From Priestia endophytica DSM 13796 (GTDB taxonomy: Bacteria > Bacillota > Bacilli > Bacillales > Bacillaceae_H): a DNA stretch of 64,000 nt. Below are positions 15,417 through 24,567 of the stretch, piece by piece. The position numbers were made by a program, and so were the translations under genes. The notes beneath the pieces were generated by a model. That model was given only the letters and a program-made list of their open reading frames with translations. It was not told the origin of the DNA and did not search any database. The stretch is from NCBI RefSeq assembly GCF_900115845.1, contig NZ_FOXX01000006.1:186001-250000 (forward strand). The letters are read 5' to 3'. Every line of letters begins with the position of its first letter. Within the stretch, counting starts at the first letter, position 1.

Positions 15417-16718
15417 ATGATCGCATTGTTAGGTTTATTAACAATCGGAACTTTTCTTTTTCTCATTATGACAAAACGGGTTTCTGTTTTAGTTTCTTTA
15501 GTACTTGTGCCAATTTTGTTTGGCTTAATTGGAGGATTTGGCCGTGACTTAGGAAATATGATGCTAGAGGGGCTTATCCAAGTGGCCCCAACGGGAATTA
15601 TGATTGTTTTCGCTATTTTATACTTCGGCTTAATGCTTGATGCAGGACTGTTTGATCCAATGATTGCAAAAATAGTGGCTGTCGTAAAAGGTGATCCCTT
15701 AAAGATTGTAATAGGAACAGCTTTGCTGACACTAGTTGTCCATCTAGACGGAGACGGAGCAGCAACATTCATGATTACGATTTCAGCGCTTTTACCTATC
15801 TATAAAAAATTGAACATGAATCCTCTTATTCTATCAGGAGTTGTAGGCTTAGCTGCAGGAGTTATGAACATGACGCCATGGGGAGGACCAACGGCAAGGG
15901 CAATGGCAACACTTGATGCCGAGGCTTCAGATATCTTTACTCCTATTATTCCAGCAATGCTTGGAGGAATGGTTTGGGTCCTATTTGTTGCTTATATATT
16001 AGGGAAAAAGGAACAGAGAAGACTTGGGGTTTTAAAAATCGATGAAGATTATAAAATGCTGTCAGAACAAGCAGCAGCTGTTGATGAAAGTGCAAAACGC
16101 CCTAATTTGTTTTGGTTCAATGTTTTATTAACTTTAGCTTTGCTAGTTTCTCTTATTGTTGAACTGCTTCCAATGCCTGTTTTATTTCTTGTGGCCTTTG
16201 TTGTTGCCTTGTTTATTAACTATCCGCATCCAAAAGAACAGCAAGAAAGGCTTACAAATCATGCAAGCAATATTCTTGTTGTTTGTACAATGATTTTCGC
16301 TGCAGGTATTTTCACAGGAGTTTTGACAGGAACCAAAATGATTGAAGAGATGTCTTTATCACTTGTCTCTATTATTCCAGATTCACTTGGGGGGTATCTT
16401 CCTGTTCTTGTTGCTGTAACCAGTATGCCACTCAGTTTAATTTTCACTCCTGATGCGTATTATTTCGGGGTTTTACCCATTTTGAGTGAAACTGCTGCAA
16501 GCTTTGGAGTGAACTCGCATGAAATTGGAAGAGCAGCTATTTTAGGACAAATGACAACAGGATTTCCGCTTAGTCCTCTAACGGCATCTACTTTCATTCT
16601 TATTGGACTAACAGGAGTAAGCCTAGTTGATCATCAGAAATTTATTTTTAAATGGGCTTTTGGTACAACGCTTGTTATGACTGTTCTCGCTCTTTTCACA
16701 GGAGCTATTTCTATTTGA
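15417..16718 (+). CDS. CitMHS-family carboxylate:H+ symporter
   Basis: The 433-residue membrane protein has about 11-12 hydrophobic segments. Markers of the CitMHS family are the opening LGLLTIGTFLFLIMTKRVSVLVSL, HLDGDGAATFMITISALLP, MNMTPWGGPTARAMATL, and TPDAYYFGVLPIL near the end. B. subtilis CitM and CitH import metal-citrate complexes with protons. Here the partner genes suggest another hydroxy- or polycarboxylate released by the secreted hydrolase, which lies 25 bp upstream. GGGGGG just before the ATG is the ribosome binding site. The AtuA-like gene follows after 10 bp, so the genes form one operon. Confidence 0.88.
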   Translation: MIALLGLLTIGTFLFLIMTKRVSVLVSLVLVPILFGLIGGFGRDLGNMMLEGLIQVAPTGIMIVFAILYFGLMLDAGLFDPMIAKIVAVVKGDPLKIVIGTALLTLVVHLDGDGAATFMITISALLPIYKKLNMNPLILSGVVGLAAGVMNMTPWGGPTARAMATLDAEASDIFTPIIPAMLGGMVWVLFVAYILGKKEQRRLGVLKIDEDYKMLSEQAAAVDESAKRPNLFWFNVLLTLALLVSLIVELLPMPVLFLVAFVVALFINYPHPKEQQERLTNHASNILVVCTMIFAAGIFTGVLTGTKMIEEMSLSLVSIIPDSLGGYLPVLVAVTSMPLSLIFTPDAYYFGVLPILSETAASFGVNSHEIGRAAILGQMTTGFPLSPLTASTFILIGLTGVSLVDHQKFIFKWAFGTTLVMTVLALFTGAISI

Positions 16719-16728
16719 GGTGATAAAT

Positions 16729-18063
16729 ATGTTAAGAATCGGATCTGGAGCGGGGTTCTCAGGAGATCGGTTAGAACCTGCGCTTTTATTAGCACAAAGT
16801 GGGAAGTTAGACTATCTTATTTTAGAATGTTTAGCAGAACGCACGATTGCTCTTGCTCAAAAGCGGAAGCAAAAAAATGAAAGAGAAGGGTATGATCTTC
16901 TTTTAGAAAAAAGAATAGAGCTTCTTTTACCTTCGCTTCACAAACATAACGTTCGTCTTATTACAAATATGGGTGCTGCAAATCCCATTGAAGCTGCAAA
17001 AAAAGTAGTTGAGATTGCCAAAAAACTTAATATTCCTGTGAAAGTAGCAGCTGTAACTGGTGACGATGTTTTTCACAGCATTGATTTGACAACACCTTCT
17101 TTAGAAACAAATGAGCCGTTGTACTCGTATCAAAAAATTGTATCTGCTAATGCATACATTGGTATAGAGGGAATTATCTCTGCTTTAGAGACGGATGCGG
17201 ACATCATTGTCACAGGTAGAGCTGCTGATCCTTCCCTTTTTTTAGCTCCTATTGTGCATCACTATGGTTGGTCATTGACAGATTACAATAAGCTTGGGCA
17301 TGGAACAGTTATTGGTCACTTGCTTGAGTGTGGAGGGCAAGTTGCAGGAGGATATTTTGCGGATCCTGTTAAAAAGCCAGTACGGAACCTTGATACGTTA
17401 GGGTTTCCGTATGCAGAAATTGAAAAAGACGGAAGGGCAGTTATTAGAAAGTTAGAGGGAACAGGAGGGGAAATAAATTTAGCAACGGTGAAGGAACAGC
17501 TTCTTTATGAAGTACTAAATCCATATGAATATGTAACTCCTGATGTATGTGCTGATTTTACTTCTGTCCATTTAGAACAAGTGGAAAAAGATGCTGTTCT
17601 TGTTCACGGAGGGAGTGGAAGCGAGAAGCCCAAAAATTTAAAAGTGAGTGTTGGCTATCATGCCGGTTTCATTGGGGAAGGGGAAATTTCATATGGCGGA
17701 GAGCATGCACTTAAACGAGCGGAACTTGCAGGAGAAGTGATAGGAAGACGTCTAAATGATTGTTTTTCAGATCTTCAAATCGATTATATCGGCTGTTCTT
17801 CGCTGCACTACTCCTCATTTAATCATAGAAATCAACCATATGAAGTGAGGATGCGAGTTGCAGGAAGGACAGATACGCTAGAGAAGGCAAGGTTAATAGG
17901 AGAAGAAGTTGAAGCTCTCTATACGAACGGACCTGCTGGTGGTGGAGGAGCTAGAAAATATGCTTATGATGTTATTGGGATTGTGTCATCTTTTATACCT
18001 CGAGATAAAGTAAAGCTAAGTATAACAGTAGAGGAGCATATTACACATGAAAAAACTATATGA
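16729..18063 (+). CDS. AtuA-family protein (DUF1446), large domain
   Basis: The 444-residue cytoplasmic protein opens MLRIGSGAGFSGDRLEPALL, the classic start of the AtuA/DUF1446 family, and continues with YLILECLAERTIA, ITNMGAANP, IVTGRAADPSLFLAP, GHLLECGGQVAGGYFADP and NGPAGGGGARKY. AtuA is required for citronellol/geraniol catabolism in Pseudomonas, but its reaction is not established. Homologues also occur in unrelated carboxylic acid pathways. In many species AtuA ends with a ferredoxin-like small domain; here that domain is the separate next gene, overlapping by 17 bp. No acyl-CoA ligase, carboxylase or dehydrogenase is nearby, so terpene breakdown is unlikely. Confidence 0.82.
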   Translation: MLRIGSGAGFSGDRLEPALLLAQSGKLDYLILECLAERTIALAQKRKQKNEREGYDLLLEKRIELLLPSLHKHNVRLITNMGAANPIEAAKKVVEIAKKLNIPVKVAAVTGDDVFHSIDLTTPSLETNEPLYSYQKIVSANAYIGIEGIISALETDADIIVTGRAADPSLFLAPIVHHYGWSLTDYNKLGHGTVIGHLLECGGQVAGGYFADPVKKPVRNLDTLGFPYAEIEKDGRAVIRKLEGTGGEINLATVKEQLLYEVLNPYEYVTPDVCADFTSVHLEQVEKDAVLVHGGSGSEKPKNLKVSVGYHAGFIGEGEISYGGEHALKRAELAGEVIGRRLNDCFSDLQIDYIGCSSLHYSSFNHRNQPYEVRMRVAGRTDTLEKARLIGEEVEALYTNGPAGGGGARKYAYDVIGIVSSFIPRDKVKLSITVEEHITHEKTI

Positions 18064-18355
18064 TATCGCTCATAGTCGAGCAGGCGATAAAGGGAACACG
18101 CTTATGCTTTCCCTTATCCCTTACAACGAACAAGATTATCATTTGCTTTGTGAAAAGATAACAGCAGAAAAAGTGAGAAAACATTTAGAAGGAATTGTAG
18201 AAGGTGAGGTTATCAGATATGAACTCCCTAATATTTCGGCTTTACAATTTGTATGCTATAACGCTATGCGCGGCGGGGTAACAACATCATTAAGCATTGA
18301 TACACATGGAAAGAGCCTTAGCTATGCTCTATTGGAAATGAAAGTTGACGTGTAA
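18047..18355 (+). CDS. AtuA-like small (ferredoxin-fold) domain protein
   Basis: The 102-residue protein starts MKKLYDIAHSRAGDKGNTLML and ends with FVCYNAMRGGVTTSLSIDTHGKSLSYALLEMKV. Both blocks match the C-terminal domain that is fused to AtuA in other bacteria (IAxxRSGDKGxxxNIG and NFVxxxxLxGGVTxSLRxDxxGKxL). It overlaps the preceding gene by 17 bp in another frame, so the two are translated together and probably form one complex. It is the last gene of the operon; a hairpin follows. Confidence 0.85.
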   Translation: MKKLYDIAHSRAGDKGNTLMLSLIPYNEQDYHLLCEKITAEKVRKHLEGIVEGEVIRYELPNISALQFVCYNAMRGGVTTSLSIDTHGKSLSYALLEMKVDV

Positions 18356-18358
18356 GAA

Positions 18359-18386
18359 AGTCCTGCCTTGTAGGCAGGATTCTCTT
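18359..18386. terminator. Bidirectional terminator between the AtuA operon and the DUF4241-type gene
   Basis: TCCTGCC (18361-18367) pairs with GGCAGGA (18373-18379). Partly complementary TAAGAAAG and TTCTCTTA flanks serve both converging genes. Confidence 0.7.
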
Positions 18387-18987
18387 ACAAAATATTAAAA
18401 TCTGTCACAAGAGAAACAACATGTCCTTTTTCATCAATCCCCCAATAGGAGGCATAAAATCCATCTCCATATCCAGAAGAGAAGATTAGCGCATTAAGGT
18501 TATGTTCTTCATCAAGGATTAAATTTCCCCACATATCATTATTTTCTTCAAGCTTCTCTTCTAGAACGTCATCATAGAAGCTAATAAAGTCATCTCCAAG
18601 CTCGTTAATTTTCTTTCTTTCGAGCTCCTCCATCTTTAGTACAGCACTTCCATCAGCAAAACAGCTTAAACCTGTATCAACAGGATGACCAAAAATCATA
18701 TTTTTCTCAAGATTTTTAATATGTTGACCAGGTTTTGTTGCCATTTCAAAGCGAACTGGCTTTTGATTTGAAAACGTAATAAGAGATCCGGCGACAGAGT
18801 TTTCTTTATCTAATAGTAAAGAAACAGGATATGAGCCAGGTTGAATATTTTTTTGGAAAGGTGTACTTTCCTCAAAAAAATTAGGATCACATGCAACTAC
18901 ATTTCCAGATATAATGGTAATGTTCTCGATAGATTGATAGTGTAAGTTTTCTTCTTCATGAAGAAGAAAAGAAAGCAGCTTTTGCAC
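18385..18987 (-). CDS. DUF4241-type protein of unknown function
   Basis: This is a 200-residue soluble protein with no signal or membrane segment. The pattern GSYPVSLLLD...AGSLITFSNQKPVRFEMA in the first half and SSGYGDGFYASYWGIDEKGHVVSLVTDFNIL at the end matches DUF4241 as I remember it. Such proteins are often annotated as hypothetical, and some lie near polymorphic toxin loci, but there is no toxin gene here. It converges with the AtuA operon and is transcribed away from the licT promoter. Its SD is AAAGGATG, about 9 bp before the ATG. Confidence 0.65.
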   Translation of the reverse strand: MQKLLSFLLHEEENLHYQSIENITIISGNVVACDPNFFEESTPFQKNIQPGSYPVSLLLDKENSVAGSLITFSNQKPVRFEMATKPGQHIKNLEKNMIFGHPVDTGLSCFADGSAVLKMEELERKKINELGDDFISFYDDVLEEKLEENNDMWGNLILDEEHNLNALIFSSGYGDGFYASYWGIDEKGHVVSLVTDFNIL

Positions 18988-19093
18988 CTATTTTCATCCT
19001 TTCTAAGCCAATAGTCTTTCTTAGTATAACAGCAAACAAGAAAAGAAATTTCAACTCTATACGTTTTTAGTGAAAATAGTACTAAAAAAGTGT

Positions 19094-19122
19094 TTGCAAG
19101 CGCAATCATTATGTTGTATACT
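19094..19122 (+). promoter_or_regulatory. licT-bglPH promoter overlapped by a cre site
   Basis: TTGCAA (19094-19099) and TATACT (19117-19122) have a 17-bp spacer. TGCAAGCGCAATCA at 19095-19108 fits the CcpA box TGNAANCGNNNNCA at every fixed position and covers the -35 box. Bound CcpA should block the promoter when good sugars are present. Confidence 0.85.
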
Positions 19123-19136
19123 AAGTTCATAGACAA

Positions 19137-19222
19137 GGATTGTTACTGTTCGGCAGGCAAAACCTGAATTCATTAGAGTGTTATAGTCTTCTATAATGCT
19201 GTCATGAGTTCGGGTTTTTTTG
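19137..19222 (+). promoter_or_regulatory. RAT antiterminator site and terminator before licT
   Basis: The ribonucleic antiterminator begins GGATTGTTACTGTTCGGCAG at 19137 and ends in GCAAAACC, close to the B. subtilis bgl/lic RAT. Its 3' end overlaps the left arm of a terminator (about 19160-19172 with 19201-19213), followed by T7. LicT bound to the RAT would prevent termination. Confidence 0.92.
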
Positions 19223-19258
19223 TTAGCGAACAAAATCTCAGTGACAAGGTGAATCATT

Positions 19259-20107
19259 ATGCGCATAAAGAAAATTTTCAACAATAACGTTATTCTTTCA
19301 GAAAGTGAACATAATCAAGAAATAGTTGTAATGGGAAGAGGACTCGCTTTTCAAAAGAAAGCAGGAGACGAAGTTGAGGAAGAGAAGATTGAAAAAACAT
19401 TCGTTATTCACTCAGAATCTACTGCTAACAAATTATCTGAACTTCTCAAAGATATTCCGTTTCTGCACTTAGAAGTATCAAATGACATTATTGAATTAGC
19501 TCAAAAAAAGCTATCATGTCAGCTTAATGAGACGGTATACCTTTCCTTAACAGATCATATTCATTTCGCACTAACCCGCTTTAAAGAAGGACTTATCATT
19601 AAGAATCCGCTTTTATGGGAAGTTAAGAAATTTTATAAAGATGAACATGCTGTTGCCCTTCTTGCTTTAAATTTGATTGAAGAGCGTACAGGCATCCGTT
19701 TACCAGAAGATGAAAGCGCATCAATTGCTCTTCACCTTTTCAATGCTCGTCAAGATTCATCGGGCATGGAAGAGACAATCGAAATGACAAATATTGTGAA
19801 TAGTGTTGTGAATATTGTGAACTATCACTACGGTATTTCCTTTGATGAAGAGTCAATTAATTACAATCGTTTTATTACACACTTACGCTATTTTGCTTAT
19901 CGAATGCTACGCGGGGAGCTTGAGCATGATGAAGAAGAAAATTCTCTCTATGAGCAAGTGAAAAATCAGTATCCTGCAGCAGATGAATGTACAAAAAAAG
20001 TACAGAAATATTTACAAAAAGAGTACGATGTTAAAATGACGAAAGATGAGTTATCATACTTTATTATTCACATTCATAGAGTTTCTAATCGAGAAAAAAA
20101 TAAATAA
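19259..20107 (+). CDS. licT: BglG/LicT-family transcriptional antiterminator
   Basis: The 282-residue protein has an RNA-binding CAT domain (residues 1-55, MRIKKIFNNNVILSESEHNQ... MGRGLAFQKKAGDEV) and two PTS-regulation domains. PRD1 has DHIHFALTRF, with a conserved histidine, and IEERTGIRLPEDESASIALH. PRD2 has NYNRFITHLRYFAYRML and a final SYFIIHIHRV. Phosphorylation by HPr and by the cognate PTS permease on these histidines controls dimerisation. It lies between two RAT/terminator elements and before bglP, so it acts on its own mRNA and on the permease-glucosidase message. Confidence 0.94.
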   Translation: MRIKKIFNNNVILSESEHNQEIVVMGRGLAFQKKAGDEVEEEKIEKTFVIHSESTANKLSELLKDIPFLHLEVSNDIIELAQKKLSCQLNETVYLSLTDHIHFALTRFKEGLIIKNPLLWEVKKFYKDEHAVALLALNLIEERTGIRLPEDESASIALHLFNARQDSSGMEETIEMTNIVNSVVNIVNYHYGISFDEESINYNRFITHLRYFAYRMLRGELEHDEEENSLYEQVKNQYPAADECTKKVQKYLQKEYDVKMTKDELSYFIIHIHRVSNREKNK

Positions 20108-20120
20108 CTATACTCATTTA

Positions 20121-20203
20121 GGATTGTTACTGGTTAGCAGGCGAAACCTGAAGAGAACAGAGAAAAGACTATGCTCTTTTCGTGTTCCCTTCAGGTTTTT
20201 TAC
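20121..20203 (+). promoter_or_regulatory. Second RAT/terminator, between licT and bglP
   Basis: GGATTGTTACTGGTTAGCAG begins the RAT at 20121. The overlapping terminator pairs AAACCTGAAG (from 20144) with CTTCAGGTTT (to about 20197). Compared with the first RAT only the loop and a few bases differ. Confidence 0.92.
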
Positions 20204-20224
20204 GTTAAAAAGGAGGAAAGAGTT

Positions 20225-22096
20225 ATGGATAACAAGCAGCTTGGTAATGAAATTGTAGAACTAGTTGGTGGAGAAGGAAACATCATATCCCTTGTCCATT
20301 GTGCAACACGCCTTCGCTTTAAGCTTCGAAAGCATAGCGAAGCAAATAAAGATGCTTTAACGAATCACCCAGAAGTGATTACAGTTGTTGAAAAGGGCGG
20401 GCAATTTCAAGTTGTTGTTGGAAACCGCGTTGGAAAAGTATACAGCGAGATTATGAAAAACCATGCGATTAAAGGTGGGGATGAAGGAGCAGAAGGCGGC
20501 GGAGAAAAGGTTAGCGTTATCTCTCGCGTCTTTGAATATATTTCAGGCACGTTCTCGCCGCTTATTCCCGCTTTAGCAGGAGCGGGGATGATCAAAGCCC
20601 TCCTTGCCGTGTTAACTCTTTTAAACGTGTTGGATGCTAAAAGTACAACATATGCCGTTTTAAATGCTGCATCTGGAGGAGTGTTTTACTTTCTCCCAGT
20701 CTTTGTCGGTATTACAGCAGCACGGAAATTAAATGCAAATCCATTTGTAGGGGGAGCCATTGCAGCAGGACTTTTGGAACCCAATTTTACGGCTCTTATT
20801 GAACAGAGCGGAAATATAAACTTTTTAAATATTCCACTTCTTGCAATTGATTACTCTTCAACAGTTTTCCCGATGCTGATTGCGATTGCGATTTATGCGT
20901 TGCTTGAGAAAGTATTAAAAAAATACACGCCAGATACAATTCAACTATTCTTTGTACCAATGATCAGCTTGCTTATTATGGTTCCTTTGACAGCGCTTGC
21001 ATTCGGTCCTTTTGCTGAATATGTAAGTGCCGGCATTGGATCAGGCATTGTCTTTATGCTAGATAAATCAGCAATTCTTACAGGGATTTTAATTGCTGCT
21101 GCTTGGCCAATCCTCGTTATTTTAGGGGTTCACTGGGGAATTACGCCAATTTCGATTGCAAACTTTTCACGTGGCGGAGATATGATTAACCCAATTACAG
21201 CAGCTGCAACATTTGCTCAAATGGGAATTGCACTTGGTATTTACCTTCGCGCTCGCAAAAACAAAAACTTGCAGTCCCTTTCATTTGCTGCCCTTTTATC
21301 AGGACTATTTGCAGGGGTAACAGAGCCAATTCTTTATGGAATTATCCTACGTTATAAAAAGCTTATTCCAATCTTACTTGTATCAGGCGGACTTGGAGGA
21401 GCCTTTATTGCAGTGTTCGATGTAAGAGTGTTTACGTTTGTATTTAACAGTATGTTCACAATTCCTGCTTATTCTCCAATGGTAGGATATGTGATTGGAA
21501 TTAGTATTTCATTTGCAGCAGCAACGATTTTAACCTTTATTATTGGTGCTGAAGGCAAAAAGAAAGAAGTGGAAAAAGAAGAAGGAAAAGCAGAGGTAGC
21601 AGCAACTGCAGAACCTGCTGTGACTAACATGAAAAACAGCCAAAAGACTGAACTTTCTTCTCCATTAGTTGGAGAAATGATCCCATTAGAAAATGTAGAA
21701 GACCCTGTTTTTTCAAGCGGTGCAATGGGGAAAGGTGTAGCTGTTGAACCAACAGAAGGGGTTGTATATGCGCCTTTTGATGGAGAAGTATCTATTTTAT
21801 TTCCAACGAAGCATGCAATTGGGTTAAAAAGTGAGGATGGGATTGAACTCCTAATTCACGTTGGGCTTGATACCGTACAGCTTGATGGTAAGCATTTCTC
21901 AGCATACGTTTCTCAAGGAGAGAAAGTGAAAAAGGGGACTAAACTTGTCACATTTGATATTGAAGGTATTCAAAAAGAAGGATACCGAACAACAACGCCT
22001 GTTATTGTAACAAATACAGATCAATATTTAGACGTTGTGCCATCAACATTTAAGCATGTGAATAGTAAAGAGCCTGTGTTTACCGTTATAAAATAA
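20225..22096 (+). CDS. bglP: Beta-glucoside PTS permease, EIIBCA
   Basis: The 623-residue protein imports and phosphorylates aryl-beta-glucosides. The EIIB domain (residues 1-85) carries the phospho-cysteine in IISLVHCATRLRFKL. The EIIC membrane domain follows (about 105-460; marker WPILVILGVHWGITPI and FAGVTEPILYGIILR). The EIIA domain (about 490-623) has the phospho-histidine in IELLIHVGLDTVQLDG. Domain order B-C-A is that of BglP/BglF. The ATG at 20225 follows AAGGAGG; an earlier in-frame ATG at 20171 lies inside the terminator hairpin and is rejected. It also phosphorylates LicT when no substrate is present. Confidence 0.95.
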   Translation: MDNKQLGNEIVELVGGEGNIISLVHCATRLRFKLRKHSEANKDALTNHPEVITVVEKGGQFQVVVGNRVGKVYSEIMKNHAIKGGDEGAEGGGEKVSVISRVFEYISGTFSPLIPALAGAGMIKALLAVLTLLNVLDAKSTTYAVLNAASGGVFYFLPVFVGITAARKLNANPFVGGAIAAGLLEPNFTALIEQSGNINFLNIPLLAIDYSSTVFPMLIAIAIYALLEKVLKKYTPDTIQLFFVPMISLLIMVPLTALAFGPFAEYVSAGIGSGIVFMLDKSAILTGILIAAAWPILVILGVHWGITPISIANFSRGGDMINPITAAATFAQMGIALGIYLRARKNKNLQSLSFAALLSGLFAGVTEPILYGIILRYKKLIPILLVSGGLGGAFIAVFDVRVFTFVFNSMFTIPAYSPMVGYVIGISISFAAATILTFIIGAEGKKKEVEKEEGKAEVAATAEPAVTNMKNSQKTELSSPLVGEMIPLENVEDPVFSSGAMGKGVAVEPTEGVVYAPFDGEVSILFPTKHAIGLKSEDGIELLIHVGLDTVQLDGKHFSAYVSQGEKVKKGTKLVTFDIEGIQKEGYRTTTPVIVTNTDQYLDVVPSTFKHVNSKEPVFTVIK

Positions 22097-22115
22097 TAAA
22101 CCGAGAGGAAGATGA

Positions 22116-23576
<1,461 letters not shown>

Positions 23577-23582
23577 GAAACG

Positions 23583-23616
23583 AAAAAACCGGTATGAACT
23601 TACATGCCGGTTTTTT
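23583..23616 (+). terminator. Rho-independent terminator after bglH
   Basis: AAAAAACCGGTATG pairs with CATGCCGGTTTTTT (one G-U pair), 6 bp after the stop codon. Confidence 0.93.
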
Positions 23617-23775
23617 AATCTATAAATAAAGATCGTTTATTTTGTCTGTAATGGAGAAGAAGGGATTTTGGATGCTAAATCTATAGAGTGAAAAAAGAGA
23701 GTATTTTTGTGTGAAACGGGAACAGTGATAAGAGATGAATTTCTTTCTACACAATTTTTAGGAAATGTGAAAAGT

Positions 23776-23805
23776 TTGACTGCTGAACGAGAAAGAAGTT
23801 AAAAT
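23776..23805 (+). promoter_or_regulatory. Promoter of the Bm3R1-like repressor gene
   Basis: TTGACT (23776-23781) and TAAAAT (23800-23805) have an 18-bp spacer. The operator dyad at 23813-23828 covers the expected transcription start. Confidence 0.7.
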
Positions 23806-23812
23806 AAAAATA

Positions 23813-23828
23813 GAATGAATATTCATTC
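23813..23828. promoter_or_regulatory. TetR-type operator 1 (Bm3R1/FadR-like)
   Basis: GAATGAA-TA-TTCATTC is a perfect 7-2-7 palindrome. It has the same half-sites as the known Bm3R1 operator, which centres on GAATGAACGTTCATTC. A second copy lies before the P450 gene at 24456. Confidence 0.88.
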
Positions 23829-23863
23829 TTACTTAAGAGATGCTTGTTGAGAGGATGGACATC

Positions 23864-24424
23864 ATGCAAAATAAGCGCGATAAGATTATGGATGCTGCAC
23901 TCGAGCTTTTTGCAGAGCGAGGTTTTAACGCTACAACAGTTCCAACAATCGCTTTAAATGCTGAAGTAGGAGCAGGGACCATTTATCGTTATTTTGAGCA
24001 TAAAGAAGCTCTTGTTAACGCTGTTTTTCAGCGGTGTGTAGAAAGCCTTTCACACCATTTACAAGAGAACTATCCGAGTGATTCCGGTATTAGAGAACAG
24101 TTTCGACACCTGTTTTTTAAAGTAGTTGGTTTTGCTCGAGATCATGTTTATGCTTTTTCATTTTTAGAAAGCCAAAGCAACGCGCACTATTTAGATTCAA
24201 AAAGCATTGACGTTTTCCAAGAAATGATGGATTTTTTCTATCAGTTTTTAGAGGAAGGAAAGAAAGTAAATGTTATTCGCTCTGTACCAACAGAAGCGCT
24301 GTTTGCGATTGTGTATGGCGCATATGTTGAGATAGCAAAACTTTTACGTAAAAAGATTCTTCCAGAGAGCGATCAGCTTATGAATAGCTTAGAAGCGTGT
24401 TGCTGGGATGCGGTGAGAGTGTAG
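23864..24424 (+). CDS. TetR-family repressor of the P450 gene (Bm3R1/FatR-like)
   Basis: The 186-residue protein has an N-terminal helix-turn-helix (KIMDAALELFAERGFNATTVP...AEVGAGTIYRYFEHKEALVN) close to Bm3R1 of Priestia megaterium and to FatR (YrhI) of B. subtilis, then a C-terminal ligand domain. In those systems the repressor falls off DNA when fatty acids bind, releasing the P450 gene. I chose the ATG at 23864 because GAGAGG lies 9 bp upstream and the protein then starts close to the HTH; in-frame ATGs at 23840 and 23855 are possible. Matching palindromes before this gene and before the P450 gene indicate control of both. Confidence 0.9.
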   Translation: MQNKRDKIMDAALELFAERGFNATTVPTIALNAEVGAGTIYRYFEHKEALVNAVFQRCVESLSHHLQENYPSDSGIREQFRHLFFKVVGFARDHVYAFSFLESQSNAHYLDSKSIDVFQEMMDFFYQFLEEGKKVNVIRSVPTEALFAIVYGAYVEIAKLLRKKILPESDQLMNSLEACCWDAVRV

Positions 24425-24455
24425 AAATTCTACCGCTTTCTTATTAAGGATAAAA

Positions 24456-24471
24456 GAATGAACATTCATTC
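24456..24471. promoter_or_regulatory. TetR-type operator 2, before the P450 gene
   Basis: GAATGAA-CA-TTCATTC repeats the half-sites of operator 1, 97 bp before the P450 start codon. A separate P450 promoter is implied; no clear -35/-10 pair is seen. Confidence 0.85.
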
Positions 24472-24567
24472 CGTTGGATTAATTTATGAAAATAGAATGA
24501 TAGATACCTATATTTTTCGTCAGTCTATCTTATGAAACTATTGCACAAAAAAGAGGAGGCTTTTCTC

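Noticed and set aside
15095-15772. 225-codon minus-strand open frame opposite the hydrolase/CitMHS genes
   Set aside because: It lies antisense to two clear genes, has no ribosome binding site and its composition follows from the codons of the CitMHS frame.
20171-20224. Longer start for bglP at 20171
   Set aside because: The extension lies inside the RAT/terminator hairpin; the ATG at 20225 has AAGGAGG and gives the normal EIIB N-terminus.
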